Assembly: GCF_003990445.1 (NCBI RefSeq)
Contig: NZ_REEZ01000009.1
Location: 1 to 64,000 of the forward strand
From: Pararhodobacter zhoushanensis
Lineage (GTDB): Bacteria > Pseudomonadota > Alphaproteobacteria > Rhodobacterales > Rhodobacteraceae
Length of the DNA stretch: 64,000 bases
Reading direction: 5' to 3'
Of this stretch, positions 8,865 to 18,005 are shown piece after piece. A program made the position numbers and the translations under genes. Numbering within the stretch: position 1 is the first letter of the stretch; each line of letters opens with the position of its first letter. Under the pieces are notes generated by a model. That model was given only the letters and a program-made list of their open reading frames with translations. It did not search any database and was not told the DNA's origin.

Positions 8865-10049
8865 ATGGGCTGGAAAACCCTCGACTCACTGAATTTCGCG
8901 GGAAAAACCGCGCTGGTTCGCGTCGATATCAACGTGCCGTTCGAGAACGGCGAGGTCAGCGACTTTACCCGCATCGACGCCGTCCTGCCGACCATCCGCG
9001 ATCTGAGCGAGGCTGGCGCGAAAGTGGTGCTGATGGCGCATTTTGGCCGCCCAAAAGGACAGGTCGTGCCCGAAATGTCGCTGGAAGCCGTCCGTCCCGC
9101 GCTGAGCGCGCGGCTGGGCAAGCCGGTGAGTTTTGCCAGCGATTGCATCGGCAAACCGGCCAAGGACGCCATTCTGGCGATGCAGCCGGGTGATGTGCTG
9201 CTGCTTGAGAACACCCGCTTCTACGCGGGCGAGGAAAAGAACGACCCGATGATGGCCGCCTCGCTGGCCGCTTTGGGGGATGTCTATGTCAACGACGCCT
9301 TTTCTGCGGCGCACCGCGCCCACGCCTCGACCGAAGGCATCGCAAAACTACTGCCCGCCTTCGCCGGTCGGCTGATGGCAGCCGAGTTGAAGGCGCTGGA
9401 TGCCGCGCTCGGTAACCCGCAACGTCCGGTTGTGGCGGTTGTGGGCGGGGCCAAGGTCTCGACCAAGCTGGAGCTGTTGGGCAATCTGGTCAGCAAGGTC
9501 GAGTATCTGGTGATCGGCGGCGGGATGGCGAACACCTTCCTTGCCGCGCAGGGGCATCCGGTCGGCAAATCGCTGTGCGAGCATGATCTGGCCGACACCG
9601 CGCGCGAGATCCTTGAAAAGGCCGACGTGGTCGGCTGCCGCATCGTGCTGCCCGTCGATCTGGTCGTCGCGCGCGAGTTCAGGGCGAATGCCCCGCATGA
9701 GGTGGTCACAGTGTGCCCCGACGACGCGATGATTCTTGACGCCGGTCCTGCCAGCGTTGCGGCTTTGGCCGATATTTTTGAAGACGCGCATACGCTGATC
9801 TGGAACGGCCCCCTCGGCGCGTTCGAGATGGAGCCGTTTGATGCCGCGACCAACGCCGCCGCGCGCACGGCTGCAGAGCTGACCAAGGCAGGGAAACTTG
9901 TCTCGGTCGCGGGCGGAGGCGACACCGTGGCCGCGCTGAACCGTGCCGGGGCGGCTGACGACTTTACCTATATCTCAACTGCTGGCGGTGCTTTCCTTGA
10001 ATGGATGGAAGGCAAAGAACTGCCCGGCGTCAAAGCTCTGGAGGACTGA
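8865..10049 (+). CDS. pgk: Phosphoglycerate kinase
   Basis: A 394-aa glycolytic/Calvin-cycle enzyme interconverting 1,3-bisphosphoglycerate and 3-phosphoglycerate with ADP/ATP. Family marks include [16 protein letters not shown] near the N-terminus, [22 protein letters not shown] and the C-terminal nucleotide-binding [15 protein letters not shown]. The ATG is fixed by AAAGGAG seven bases upstream; a longer reading frame into the aldehyde dehydrogenase end is not supported. Its stop overlaps the start of a 90-aa conserved gene. Confidence 0.98.
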   Translation: MGWKTLDSLNFAGKTALVRVDINVPFENGEVSDFTRIDAVLPTIRDLSEAGAKVVLMAHFGRPKGQVVPEMSLEAVRPALSARLGKPVSFASDCIGKPAKDAILAMQPGDVLLLENTRFYAGEEKNDPMMAASLAALGDVYVNDAFSAAHRAHASTEGIAKLLPAFAGRLMAAELKALDAALGNPQRPVVAVVGGAKVSTKLELLGNLVSKVEYLVIGGGMANTFLAAQGHPVGKSLCEHDLADTAREILEKADVVGCRIVLPVDLVVAREFRANAPHEVVTVCPDDAMILDAGPASVAALADIFEDAHTLIWNGPLGAFEMEPFDAATNAAARTAAELTKAGKLVSVAGGGDTVAALNRAGAADDFTYISTAGGAFLEWMEGKELPGVKALED

Positions 10050-10321
10050 TGGAAAACCGGGATCCCGACGACCCCAAAGGCCTGATCCGTGAAGCCTATA
10101 AGATCGACGGGATCTCGGACGGCGAATGCCGGTCGATCCTTGTCGACTGGGCGCTCAGCCTGCCGCCCGAGGTGGACCAGCCCGCGGTGGCAGCCCGCCT
10201 GATCGCACGGCCTGGCTACCCGGCTGAACACCCGATGAGCATCCTGCTCTCCGCAGCGGCTACGCCCGTTGCGGGTGGCGCGGGCAGGCGCGGCGGGCGT
10301 GCGGGGCGTCTTGCGTCGTGA
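10049..10321 (+). CDS. Small conserved protein coupled to pgk
   Basis: A 90-aa protein starting [20 protein letters not shown]. The front two thirds are acidic and helical (ISDGECRSILVDWALSLPP), and the tail is Ala/Gly/Arg rich. Its ATG overlaps the pgk stop (TGATG), and the GGAGG ribosome binding site lies inside pgk, so it is translationally coupled. Similar small proteins follow pgk or related genes in Rhodobacterales as far as I recall, with no assigned function. There is no signal peptide or membrane segment. Confidence 0.8.
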   Translation: MENRDPDDPKGLIREAYKIDGISDGECRSILVDWALSLPPEVDQPAVAARLIARPGYPAEHPMSILLSAAATPVAGGAGRRGGRAGRLAS

Positions 10322-10425
10322 CAGTTCCGTTGTGAAACTGGAACCTGGGCGGCCTTGCGCTAAGTGAAACTCGCGGGGCCGATCCTCGTATCAGTCCCGT
10401 AGCCCCCGCAACGTCGAGTTCATGC

Positions 10426-11403
10426 ATGCCCTTTCCTGCCTCCGTTACGACCGTCACCACGCTTGTCGCCGTCATCGCGCTTGCTGGCTGCGCCGCGTTG
10501 GTCGACAACCGCGCCGACCGGCGTGAAAGCGAGTGGATGCAGGATTTCCCGCCAATCGGTCAGTTTGTCGAGGTCGAGGGGCACCGCATCCATATCCTCG
10601 TCACCGGGCGCGAGCGGGGTACGGCGCCCGATCTGGTGCTGATTCACGGCGCGAACGGCAACTTGCGCGATTTCACCTTTGATCTGGTCGAGCTGCTGGA
10701 AGATGACTACCGCATCATCGCCGTCGACCGTCCCGGCCTTGGCTGGTCCGACAGCTGGGGCGACGCGGACAGCGACCCGCGCCTTCAGGCCCGCGTGCTG
10801 CATGACGCGGTCGAACAGGTCGGTGTGCGCCGTCCCATCGTGCTCGGCCATTCCTATGGCGGCGCGGTCGCGCTGGCTTGGGCGCTGCAAAACCAGCGCG
10901 ACACCGCCGGGCTGGTGCTGGTTGCCGCCGCGAGCGAGCCGTGGGAGGGCGGTCTGAGCTTTTGGTACGGGCTGAACGAGACGCCGCTTGGCACCCCTGC
11001 CCGCGCTATCGTCACCGCGTTCGCCACCGAAAGCGCGATCAATGCGGCGCTGGACAAGGTGTTCGAGCCCGAAGCCGTCCCCGCCGGCTACGGCGAGGAA
11101 TTCGGCGTGGGCCTGTCCCTGCGCCGGGAATCGCAGGAAAACAACAACCGTCAGGTCAACGCCCTGCTCGACTATATCGTGCAGATGCAGCCCGAGTACC
11201 CCTCGCTGACCCTGCCGATCGAGATGCTGCACGGCGATGCGGATACCATCGTCGGCCTCGACATCCACAGCCGCCGCTTTGTCGGCGAAGTCGCCAGCGC
11301 CAACCTGACCGTTATCCCCGGCGCCGGCCACATGTTGCACCACACACACTCGCAAGCGGTGATCGACGCGATCAACCGGGTCCGGCGGCGCTCGGGGCGC
11401 TGA
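10426..11403 (+). CDS. Lipoprotein alpha/beta hydrolase
   Basis: A 325-aa hydrolase with a lipoprotein signal: hydrophobic segment, then lipobox LAGC with Cys22. The alpha/beta hydrolase fold shows the oxyanion motif LIHGANGN, nucleophile Ser143 in GHSYGG, an acid residue near HGDADTIVG and the terminal histidine in PGAGHMLHH. It is likely anchored in a membrane facing the periplasm. The substrate is unknown. It is followed three bases later by the convergent TauE/SafE gene. Confidence 0.9.
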   Translation: MPFPASVTTVTTLVAVIALAGCAALVDNRADRRESEWMQDFPPIGQFVEVEGHRIHILVTGRERGTAPDLVLIHGANGNLRDFTFDLVELLEDDYRIIAVDRPGLGWSDSWGDADSDPRLQARVLHDAVEQVGVRRPIVLGHSYGGAVALAWALQNQRDTAGLVLVAAASEPWEGGLSFWYGLNETPLGTPARAIVTAFATESAINAALDKVFEPEAVPAGYGEEFGVGLSLRRESQENNNRQVNALLDYIVQMQPEYPSLTLPIEMLHGDADTIVGLDIHSRRFVGEVASANLTVIPGAGHMLHHTHSQAVIDAINRVRRRSGR

Positions 11404-11406
11404 GGG

Positions 11407-12180
11407 TCAGCCGCCCAGCATCCCGGCCAGCCCCTCGTAGACCAGCTTGATCCCGACCAGCGTGATCATCACGTAGGTGAAGGGATAGAAAACCTCGGGC
11501 CGCATCCGTTTGATGATCGCCGCGCCGATGCGTACCGTGACCACCGCCAGTGGCAACATGATCAGCGCCGACCACAGCACGCGCGTCTCGAAAAAGCCCA
11601 AGGCGGCGTAAGGGATCACCTTGACCGCGTTCAGCACGGCAAAAAAGATCACCGAGGTGCCGGTGTACACCTTGGGATCCAGCTTTTTGGGCAGCACCTG
11701 TACCTGAAACGGCGGCCCCCCGGCATGCGCCACGAACGAGGTAAACCCGGCAACCGTTCCCCACAGCCAGCCGGTGGCTACCCTGTAGCTCGGCGCATCG
11801 CCGATGAACTTGCCAAACACCGCGCGTCCGACAAAAGCCAGCGCCACGCTGCCCACCAGCAACCGCACCATTGCGTCCGACGTCACCGCCGCCAAAGCCC
11901 AGGCGATGCCCACCCCAATCAGCGAAGCCGGGATCATCACCTTGAGAACGCTCCAGTCGCGCCAGCCGCGCCATGTCCACAGACTGACCGCATCCATCAT
12001 AATCAGGATCGGCAACAAGACCGCCGCCGCCAGAACCGGCGGCATCACCAGCGACATGATCGGCACACCCGCCAGCGCGAAGGCCCCGCCCAGTCCGCCT
12101 TTGGACAGGCCCACCAACCCCACGGCCAGCAAGGTTACCCACAACATCGTCGGCGTTGCAAAAATCGTCCAGTCAGCCAC
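11407..12180 (-). CDS. TauE/SafE (DUF81) family sulfite/organic-acid exporter-like membrane protein
   Basis: A 257-aa protein with about eight membrane segments and the family's repeated glycine-rich pattern (LAVGLVGLSKGGLGGAFALAG; later FTSFVAHAGGPPFQV). Members move sulfite, sulfoacetate or other small anions; the substrate here is unknown. A GTG start with a GAGGAG ribosome binding site lies right after the stop of the metal-permease gene, so it is probably the last gene of that operon. The pairing with a metal importer is unusual. Confidence 0.88.
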   Translation of the reverse strand: MADWTIFATPTMLWVTLLAVGLVGLSKGGLGGAFALAGVPIMSLVMPPVLAAAVLLPILIMMDAVSLWTWRGWRDWSVLKVMIPASLIGVGIAWALAAVTSDAMVRLLVGSVALAFVGRAVFGKFIGDAPSYRVATGWLWGTVAGFTSFVAHAGGPPFQVQVLPKKLDPKVYTGTSVIFFAVLNAVKVIPYAALGFFETRVLWSALIMLPLAVVTVRIGAAIIKRMRPEVFYPFTYVMITLVGIKLVYEGLAGMLGG

Positions 12181-12182
12181 GC

Positions 12183-13325
12183 TCAGCGCTCCTCGGTCAG
12201 GGCCCGGCGGCGATCGTGGCGCAGCGCCTCGGCGCGGGCGAGGGCACGACCGGCCTCGGTCAGCGACAGGCGCGCGCCGTCGCGGCGGATCACCCCGCGC
12301 TCCAGCGCCGTTACCAGCACCGTTTGCGCCTGATCAGGCGACCAGCGCAAGTGCTCAACCAGCGCTTCGGGCGTGCATTCTTCGGCCGCGCGTTCCGTGC
12401 CCTCATGCGCGGCCAGATGGGCGAGCAGCACGGCGACCAGCGATTCCTCACGGATCGCCCGTCGCCGGATCAACGCCGCCACCATGCCCGACCGGGGCGA
12501 GGCCACGAGCGCCACAGCCAGTCCCAAGCCCGTTGCTACCGCCATCGAGCCGCCCAGCGACACGTCCCAATGCACCGCCCCGACATAGCCGATGCCCACG
12601 GCGCTCACCCCGCTGAGCACCGCCAATCCCATCATCCCGCCGGTAGAGGCCGCAACCAGCCGCCCCGTTACCGCCGGCACGATCAGGAACGCCAGAAACA
12701 GCACCACCCCCACCGCGTCGAACGAGGCCACCGCCGTCGCCGCCGTCAGCGCCAGCAGCCCGAGTCCCAGCAGTGCGGGCCGGAACCCCAGCGCCTGTGC
12801 CAGACCGGGGTCGAAAGCCGCCAGTTTCAGCTCTTTCCAGAACAGCCCGACAAACAGCAGGTTCACCAGCCCAACCGCCGCCAACGTCACCCCGGCCACG
12901 GGCCAGTCCATGCCCAACAGCGTCACCGTATCCAGCCAGACAAAGCCAATCTCGCCCAACAGCACCGTGTCGGGGTCCAGATGCAGGTTGCGCGCGTTCA
13001 GGTTAATCAGCAGCACGCCCAAGGCGAACATGGCCGGAAACACGATCCCCGTCGCGGCGTCATTGCCCAGCAGCCGGCTGCGCGCCAACAACTGCGCCCC
13101 AAACACCGCCGCGACCCCGGCCAGCACCGCTCCGCCCACGGCCAGCGGCCCTGAGCGCGCACCGGTGAGCATCCAGGCCAGCACGATGCCGAGCACGATG
13201 GCATGACTGATCGCATCGCCCGCCATTGCCTCGCCACGCAGCACCAGAAACGTGCCCAGCAGCGCGCCTGACACCGCCACCAGCGCCCCCGTGCCAAGGA
13301 TCATCAGCGCCACGGAATCAAGCAT
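12183..13325 (-). CDS. Metal ABC transporter permease (TroC/MntC/ZnuB family) with C-terminal extension
   Basis: A 380-aa inner-membrane permease. About the first 285 residues match the Mn/Zn/Fe-type ABC-3 permease family (LVLRGEAMAGDAISHAIVLG, FDAVGVVLFLAFLIVPAVTG). The last 95 residues are cytosolic and look like a winged-helix module (TPEALVEHLRWSPDQAQTVL, then ALERGVIRRDGARLSLTEAG). Usual family length without extension is near 280-300. The ATG overlaps the stop of the other permease by eight bases (ATGCTTGA) and has GAGGG upstream; an ATG 21 bases earlier is less well supported. It works with the following permease and ATPase. Confidence 0.9.
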   Translation of the reverse strand: MLDSVALMILGTGALVAVSGALLGTFLVLRGEAMAGDAISHAIVLGIVLAWMLTGARSGPLAVGGAVLAGVAAVFGAQLLARSRLLGNDAATGIVFPAMFALGVLLINLNARNLHLDPDTVLLGEIGFVWLDTVTLLGMDWPVAGVTLAAVGLVNLLFVGLFWKELKLAAFDPGLAQALGFRPALLGLGLLALTAATAVASFDAVGVVLFLAFLIVPAVTGRLVAASTGGMMGLAVLSGVSAVGIGYVGAVHWDVSLGGSMAVATGLGLAVALVASPRSGMVAALIRRRAIREESLVAVLLAHLAAHEGTERAAEECTPEALVEHLRWSPDQAQTVLVTALERGVIRRDGARLSLTEAGRALARAEALRHDRRRALTEER

Positions 13326-14421
13326 GCCGGCCGCCCTCGTCAACATGGCGCCGCCCGTCTTCGGTCAACTCCCAGCGCCGCGCCGTCGCTTCGGGCGCCA
13401 GACGCTCGGCGGGTCGGATAAGCCCGTCGCGATAGAGCCGCGCCAGCGCGGGCCCGGCGTCGGTGCCCAGATAGGCCTTCAACATCGCCTCGTCACTGGC
13501 ATACTCGGGCGTCGCATGATCGCCCTCCAACCCGCGCAACGCCGCCAGAACCTGACGCCCGTGCAAAGCCTGCCGCGCCGCGCCCTGCCGCCGCCACCGC
13601 GCCACGAGGCCCCGCTCAGGCGCGAACAGCAGCGACAGTGCGGTCAGCGCCACAGCGGCCAGCACCATCACCGGCCCCGTCGCCACGCCCTGCCCCATGG
13701 CCGAGATCACCGCCCCGCCGCTCCCGGCCAGCGCGCCGATCAGCGCCGCCAGCCAGACCATCGGTGCCAGCCCGCGCACCCATTGCCGCGCGGCCACCGC
13801 CGGCGCGATGAGCAGTGCCACCATCAGCACAACGCCCGCCAGCGACAGGCCCAGCACGATGGTCACAGCGGTCAGCAGGGTCAGCAGAACCTCCAGCCGC
13901 TCGACCGGCAGACCCTGCGCGCGCGCGGCCTCGCGATCAAAGGCAACCAGCTGAAATTCCTTCCACAACAGCACCAGCACCAGCAAAACCGTCCCGCCGA
14001 CCAGCGCCATCGGCAGCAGATCCGCCCGCAGGACCGAGGCCGCCTGTCCGAACAGGAACATTGTCAGCCCCGCCGACCCGCCCTGTGATTGTGCGACCGT
14101 CAGCAGCACGACCCCCAGCGCGAAGAAAAGGCTCAGCACGCTGCCCAAGGCGGCATCCGGCTTCACCCCGGCCCCGCGTCGCAGCAACTGCACCGACAGC
14201 CCGGCCAGCGCACCCGACACCAGCGCCCCCGCCAGAATCGGCACGAACCCCCGCTCGCCCGAGATCAGGAACCCGGCCACCACCCCCGGCAAGGACGCAT
14301 GCGCGATCACATCCCCAAGCAGGCTCTGCCCGCGCAGCACCAGGAACGTGCCCAACACCCCGGCCAAAGCACCGATCATCGCAGCGGCCAGCGCGACGGT
14401 GATCAGTGTCGGGCTAAGCAT
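13318..14421 (-). CDS. Metal ABC transporter permease (TroD/MntD family) with C-terminal extension
   Basis: A 367-aa partner permease of the same ABC-3 family (LVLRGQSLLGDVIAHASLPG, LSLAGVVLMVALLIAPAVAA). It also carries a cytosolic tail beyond the usual membrane domain, ending in a wing-like LTEDGRRHVDEGG with a helical ARLYRDGLIRP before it. The start overlaps the stop of the ATPase gene by eight bases. The substrate is a divalent metal (Mn, Zn or Fe) by family; the sequence alone does not decide which. Confidence 0.9.
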   Translation of the reverse strand: MLSPTLITVALAAAMIGALAGVLGTFLVLRGQSLLGDVIAHASLPGVVAGFLISGERGFVPILAGALVSGALAGLSVQLLRRGAGVKPDAALGSVLSLFFALGVVLLTVAQSQGGSAGLTMFLFGQAASVLRADLLPMALVGGTVLLVLVLLWKEFQLVAFDREAARAQGLPVERLEVLLTLLTAVTIVLGLSLAGVVLMVALLIAPAVAARQWVRGLAPMVWLAALIGALAGSGGAVISAMGQGVATGPVMVLAAVALTALSLLFAPERGLVARWRRQGAARQALHGRQVLAALRGLEGDHATPEYASDEAMLKAYLGTDAGPALARLYRDGLIRPAERLAPEATARRWELTEDGRRHVDEGGRHA

Positions 14422-15187
14422 CAGGAGTCTCGGCGGTGCGCAAGGTGCCGATCAGGGCCAGTTGCCCGCCATAAGCCGCGCGCAGATTGGCCTCGGTATA
14501 GACCTCGGCCACCGGACCTTGCGCGATGATCCGCTGGTTGAGCATCACCAGCCAGTCGAAATAGCGCGCCACGGTCTGCAGGTCGTGATGCACCACCACC
14601 ACCGTGCGCCCGGCATCACGCTGCGCCTTCAGCAGCGCGACAATCGCCGCCTCGGTCACCGCGTCCACCCCCGCCATGGGCTCGTCCAGAAACAGCAGAT
14701 CCGCCTCCTGAATCAGCGCCCGCGCGATGAACACCCGCTGCTGCTGCCCGCCTGACAGCTGGCTGATCGGCCGCGCGGCGTAATCCTGCATGCCGACCTG
14801 TTCCAGCGCCGCCATCGCTCTGGCCTTCTCGGCCCGCCCCGGTCGGCGCAGCCAGCCGAGCTGGCCGTAAAGCCCCATCAGCACCACATCACGCACCGTC
14901 GCCGGAAAATCCCAGTCCACCGATTGCCGCTGCGGTACATAGGCGATCCGCCGCCGCGCCTTGGCCACCGGCAGCCCGAAGATCCGCACATGCCCGGCCA
15001 CCGGTGGCACCAGCCCCAGCACCGCCTTGATCAGCGTCGACTTGCCCGCCCCGTTCGGCCCGACAATAGCCGCCATCACGCCGGGGGGAATATCCAGATC
15101 AATATCCCACAAGACCGGCCGCTCGCGGTAGCTGACGGTCAGATCCTCGACATGGCAGGCAATATGGGGTTCGTGCAGATCGGTCAT
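14414..15187 (-). CDS. Metal ABC transporter ATP-binding protein
   Basis: A 257-aa ATPase with Walker A GPNGAGKST, signature LSGGQQQR, Walker B LLFLDEPMAGVD and switch His (VVVHHDL). The sequence YVPQRQSVDWDFPATVRDVV is typical of the Mn/Zn importer ATPases. It is the first gene of a minus-strand operon ATPase-permease-permease-TauE. No periplasmic binding protein gene precedes it, although such operons usually have one: the 190 bases upstream hold only repeats and then moaA. Confidence 0.93.
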   Translation of the reverse strand: MTDLHEPHIACHVEDLTVSYRERPVLWDIDLDIPPGVMAAIVGPNGAGKSTLIKAVLGLVPPVAGHVRIFGLPVAKARRRIAYVPQRQSVDWDFPATVRDVVLMGLYGQLGWLRRPGRAEKARAMAALEQVGMQDYAARPISQLSGGQQQRVFIARALIQEADLLFLDEPMAGVDAVTEAAIVALLKAQRDAGRTVVVVHHDLQTVARYFDWLVMLNQRIIAQGPVAEVYTEANLRAAYGGQLALIGTLRTAETPDA

Positions 15188-15269
15188 GCGCGCTCCGGGT
15201 TCGGCGCGAGGCTAGTCAAGCGCTTGCCGGAAGGAAAGCGGCTAAAGCGCGCGCCTATCATCTGTCTGA

Positions 15270-15320
15270 AAATATCCTGGGGGGTGAATTTGCGCAGCAA
15301 AGAGGGGGGCAACGCCCCCC
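15270..15320. repeat. Dispersed intergenic repeat with GC hairpin (copy 1)
   Basis: AAATATCCTGGGGGGTGAAT, then GCAAAGAGG, then a 7-bp hairpin (GGGGGGC, AAC, GCCCCCC at 15304-15320). The first block matches, with a single one-base indel, the reverse complement of 63541-63562. The GCAAAGAGG block recurs there too. It sits between the metal ABC operon and moaA. Confidence 0.7.
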
Positions 15321-15377
15321 TGCCCGGTCGCCCGAAGGCGCGGCGCTGAAAGCGCCAAAGCCCGAGGGCGAAACCCC

Positions 15378-16388
15378 TCACCCGCCGGTATGGCTCATGT
15401 GACGACTCATCTGCCCGACGACGCCCTGACGCGAGTAGTCAAAGTCATGCCCCTTGGGCTTGCGCGCAATCGCGGCGCGGATCGCGTCATTGATCACCGC
15501 CGGATCTTCCGACGCCCGCAACGGCGCGCGCAGGTCGGCCATGTCTTCCTGCCCCAGACACATGTACAGCTCGCCCGTGCAGGTCAGCCGCACCCGGTTG
15601 CAGCTTTCGCAGAAATTATGCGTCAGCGGGGTGATGAAGCCGATCTTCTGCCCGGTCTCTTCCAGCCGCACATAGCGCGCAGGCCCCCCGGTGCGCTCGG
15701 CCAGATCGGTCAGGGTGAACCGCTCGGCCAGACGCGCGCGCAGATCCTTGAGCGGCCAGTATTGATCGAGCCGGGTTTCCTCGCTCATGTCGCCCATCGG
15801 CATGACCTCGATAAAGGTCAGATCATGGCCCTCGGCCGCGCACCAGTCGACGATCGAGAAAAGCTCGCTCTCATTGAAGCCCTTCAGCGCCACCACATTG
15901 ATCTTCACCCGCAGCCCTGCCGCGCGCGCCGCCTCGATCCCGCTCAGCACCTGCGGCAACCGTCCCCAGCGTGTGATCTGCGCGAATTTGGCGTCATCCA
16001 GCGTATCAAGCGACACATTCACCCGCCGCACGCCGACATCCGCCAGCGGCTGAGCAAATTTCGCCAGTTGCGAGCCGTTGGTGGTCAGTGTCAGCTCTTT
16101 CAGCGCGCCGCTTTGCAGATGCCGCGCCATGCCCTCAAAGAAGGTCATGATCCCCTTGCGCACCAAGGGCTCACCGCCGGTGATGCGCAGTTTCTCGACC
16201 CCCATGCCGACAAAGGCCGTGCACAGCCGGTCCAGCTCTTCCAGCGTCAGCAGCTCTTTCTTGGGCAGAAAGGTCATGTGTTCCGCCATGCAATAGGTGC
16301 AGCGGAAATCGCAGCGGTCGGTGACCGAGACGCGCAGATACTGAATGGCGCGGGCGAAGGGGTCGATGAGGGGGGGCTGGCTGTCCAT
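15378..16388 (-). CDS. moaA: GTP 3',8-cyclase, molybdenum cofactor biosynthesis
   Basis: A 336-aa radical-SAM enzyme for the first step of molybdopterin synthesis. The N-terminal cluster motif is Cys26-Cys30-Cys33 ([13 protein letters not shown]), and the C-terminal second cluster is in [17 protein letters not shown]. It ends in the Gly-Gly tail (SHTGG) known to be important in MoaA. MoaA activity would serve the molybdenum enzymes encoded in this window (SoxC, XdhAB). No other moa gene is adjacent. Confidence 0.97.
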   Translation of the reverse strand: MDSQPPLIDPFARAIQYLRVSVTDRCDFRCTYCMAEHMTFLPKKELLTLEELDRLCTAFVGMGVEKLRITGGEPLVRKGIMTFFEGMARHLQSGALKELTLTTNGSQLAKFAQPLADVGVRRVNVSLDTLDDAKFAQITRWGRLPQVLSGIEAARAAGLRVKINVVALKGFNESELFSIVDWCAAEGHDLTFIEVMPMGDMSEETRLDQYWPLKDLRARLAERFTLTDLAERTGGPARYVRLEETGQKIGFITPLTHNFCESCNRVRLTCTGELYMCLGQEDMADLRAPLRASEDPAVINDAIRAAIARKPKGHDFDYSRQGVVGQMSRHMSHTGG

Positions 16389-16469
16389 GTGGCAAAGCTA
16401 GTGCGCGTCTGCGTGACTGGCAAGGGACGCGCCTTGCCGCAGACCCCTGCCAGCGCTACTCTTTAGCCC

Positions 16470-16898
16470 ATGCGTACCTTGCCCCTGATCCTTCTCCTCT
16501 CCGCCTGCTCTCTGGCCCGTCCGGACAGCGCAGCCATGCCTGATGTCATGGTCAACGAAGCCCCTGGCGATGACGTCTTGCGCCCTCAGACGCGCCCCGG
16601 TGTGGGCCTGACAGATGCCACGGTGGTCGAGGCTCCGGCCCCCGCCGCCGACGGTTTTCTGGGCGAAACCCTCGCCGGGCTCGGCGTTGCCGGTGGTCAG
16701 GGCATGTGGGTGCAGACCGGACTGGTCGAGAGTGCGCGGACGGGTCGCGTCGTTGCCGCATCCGGCGCAACGGCGGAGGTCGAGCTGCGCCCCAGCGGGG
16801 CCGCAGCCTCGTCGGGCAGCCAGATCTCGCTTCAGGCCATGCAACGTCTGGGTTTGCCGCTCGGCGCTTTGGCCACACTGCGGGTCTACGTCAACTGA
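16470..16898 (+). CDS. Small conserved lipoprotein
   Basis: A 142-aa protein with a short lipoprotein signal (MRTLPLILLLSACSLARPD; lipobox LSAC). The mature domain has a G-rich stretch (FLGETLAGLGVAGGQGMWVQ) and a beta-rich C-terminus ending LPLGALATLRVYVN. I recall similar roseobacter proteins sometimes carrying a 'D-galactarate dehydratase' label; nothing here supports that enzymatic role. It is divergent from moaA, and its last 13 bases overlap the convergent oxidoreductase gene. Confidence 0.75.
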   Translation: MRTLPLILLLSACSLARPDSAAMPDVMVNEAPGDDVLRPQTRPGVGLTDATVVEAPAPAADGFLGETLAGLGVAGGQGMWVQTGLVESARTGRVVAASGATAEVELRPSGAAASSGSQISLQAMQRLGLPLGALATLRVYVN

Positions 16899-17914
16899 AC
16901 CAACCGGTCCGGCGCGTAGGGGTCCAGCAGCGGATCGCGCGCGCCGGTCAGCATTTGCGTCGCCAGCATCGCGCCAATCGCCGGAGCCAGCGTCACGCCT
17001 GAGTGGCTGAGGGCCAGCCACAACCCCGGCATTGCCAAAGCCCCGACAGCGGGGCGCCCGTCTCCCGGCGTCGGGCGTCCGGCAAGGGTGACGTGGTTGA
17101 AGATCAGCGCTGGCCCGTCCAGACGCTCGGAGGCCAGCGCCAGCATCGCCCGCGCCTTCGCTTCGGCATCGATCCCCGGATCGGCCCCGCCGTAATCCTC
17201 GCCCAGCACGATCCGGCCTTCATCGGTCTGGCGGATGTGCATGTCGGGCATCATCACCAGGCCGTTGAGCAGGCGCGCCACCGGACGCGACCACGCAAGC
17301 ATCCCCAAAGGCGCGTGCATCGACAGCGCCAGCCCCAGCGGTGCCAGCAGCCCGGCGCTTGCCGCACCCGCCGCCAGAACCACCGCATCGTAAGCCCGCA
17401 CGGCCCCTGCTACCCGCAGCGCCGCGCGTCCCTTGACCTCGACCAGCGCGACCTCTGACCGCACGACCTCCAGCCCCCGACGCAACGCAGCGGCAGCGGC
17501 GACCGGCTCGACCATCCCCTCGCCCGGCGCATGCACCGCCAGCGCGGGCGGTTGGCGCAAGGCAGGCTCCAATGCGCGCGCCTCATCGGCATCGACCAGA
17601 CGCAACGGGTAGCCCTCGGTCCCGGCGACATAGGCGCGCAGCTCGGCCTCGGGCGCGTCCCACATCAAACCACCGCAGGCCTGAAACCCGGTGCCCGGCG
17701 CGGCTGCGGCCAATCGCGGCCACGCAGCCATCGAGACCACACGCAACCGGCGATAGGCCGGATCATTGCCCAGACTGGCGTTGATCCAGGCAAACGAGCC
17801 TTCGGTCGCGCCGGGCGCTGCCGCGTGGAACACCGTCACCCGCGCACCTCCCTGCGCCAGATGCCAGCCCACCGACGCGCCCAGAATACCACCGCCGATC
17901 ACCGCGATTCGCAT
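16886..17914 (-). CDS. FAD-dependent oxidoreductase (DAO family)
   Basis: A 342-aa flavoprotein with an N-terminal dinucleotide-binding fold (MRIAVIGGGILGASVGWHLA). It has the C-terminal glycine/D-amino acid oxidase-type pattern (GRPTPGDGRPAVGALAMPGLWLALSHSGVTLAP). It probably oxidises an amine or amino acid, with the electron acceptor unknown. It is transcribed divergently from purB, with a 91-base gap, and overlaps the lipoprotein gene tail to tail. Confidence 0.88.
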   Translation of the reverse strand: MRIAVIGGGILGASVGWHLAQGGARVTVFHAAAPGATEGSFAWINASLGNDPAYRRLRVVSMAAWPRLAAAAPGTGFQACGGLMWDAPEAELRAYVAGTEGYPLRLVDADEARALEPALRQPPALAVHAPGEGMVEPVAAAAALRRGLEVVRSEVALVEVKGRAALRVAGAVRAYDAVVLAAGAASAGLLAPLGLALSMHAPLGMLAWSRPVARLLNGLVMMPDMHIRQTDEGRIVLGEDYGGADPGIDAEAKARAMLALASERLDGPALIFNHVTLAGRPTPGDGRPAVGALAMPGLWLALSHSGVTLAPAIGAMLATQMLTGARDPLLDPYAPDRLVQLT

Positions 17915-18005
17915 GACAACCCTCCGTTACCGCCCCCAAGACTTGCACGCCTCGCGCGCGGGGTCTATCAGGCCGCCAAGCCCGCAAAACCGATAAGGAT
18001 TGCCC

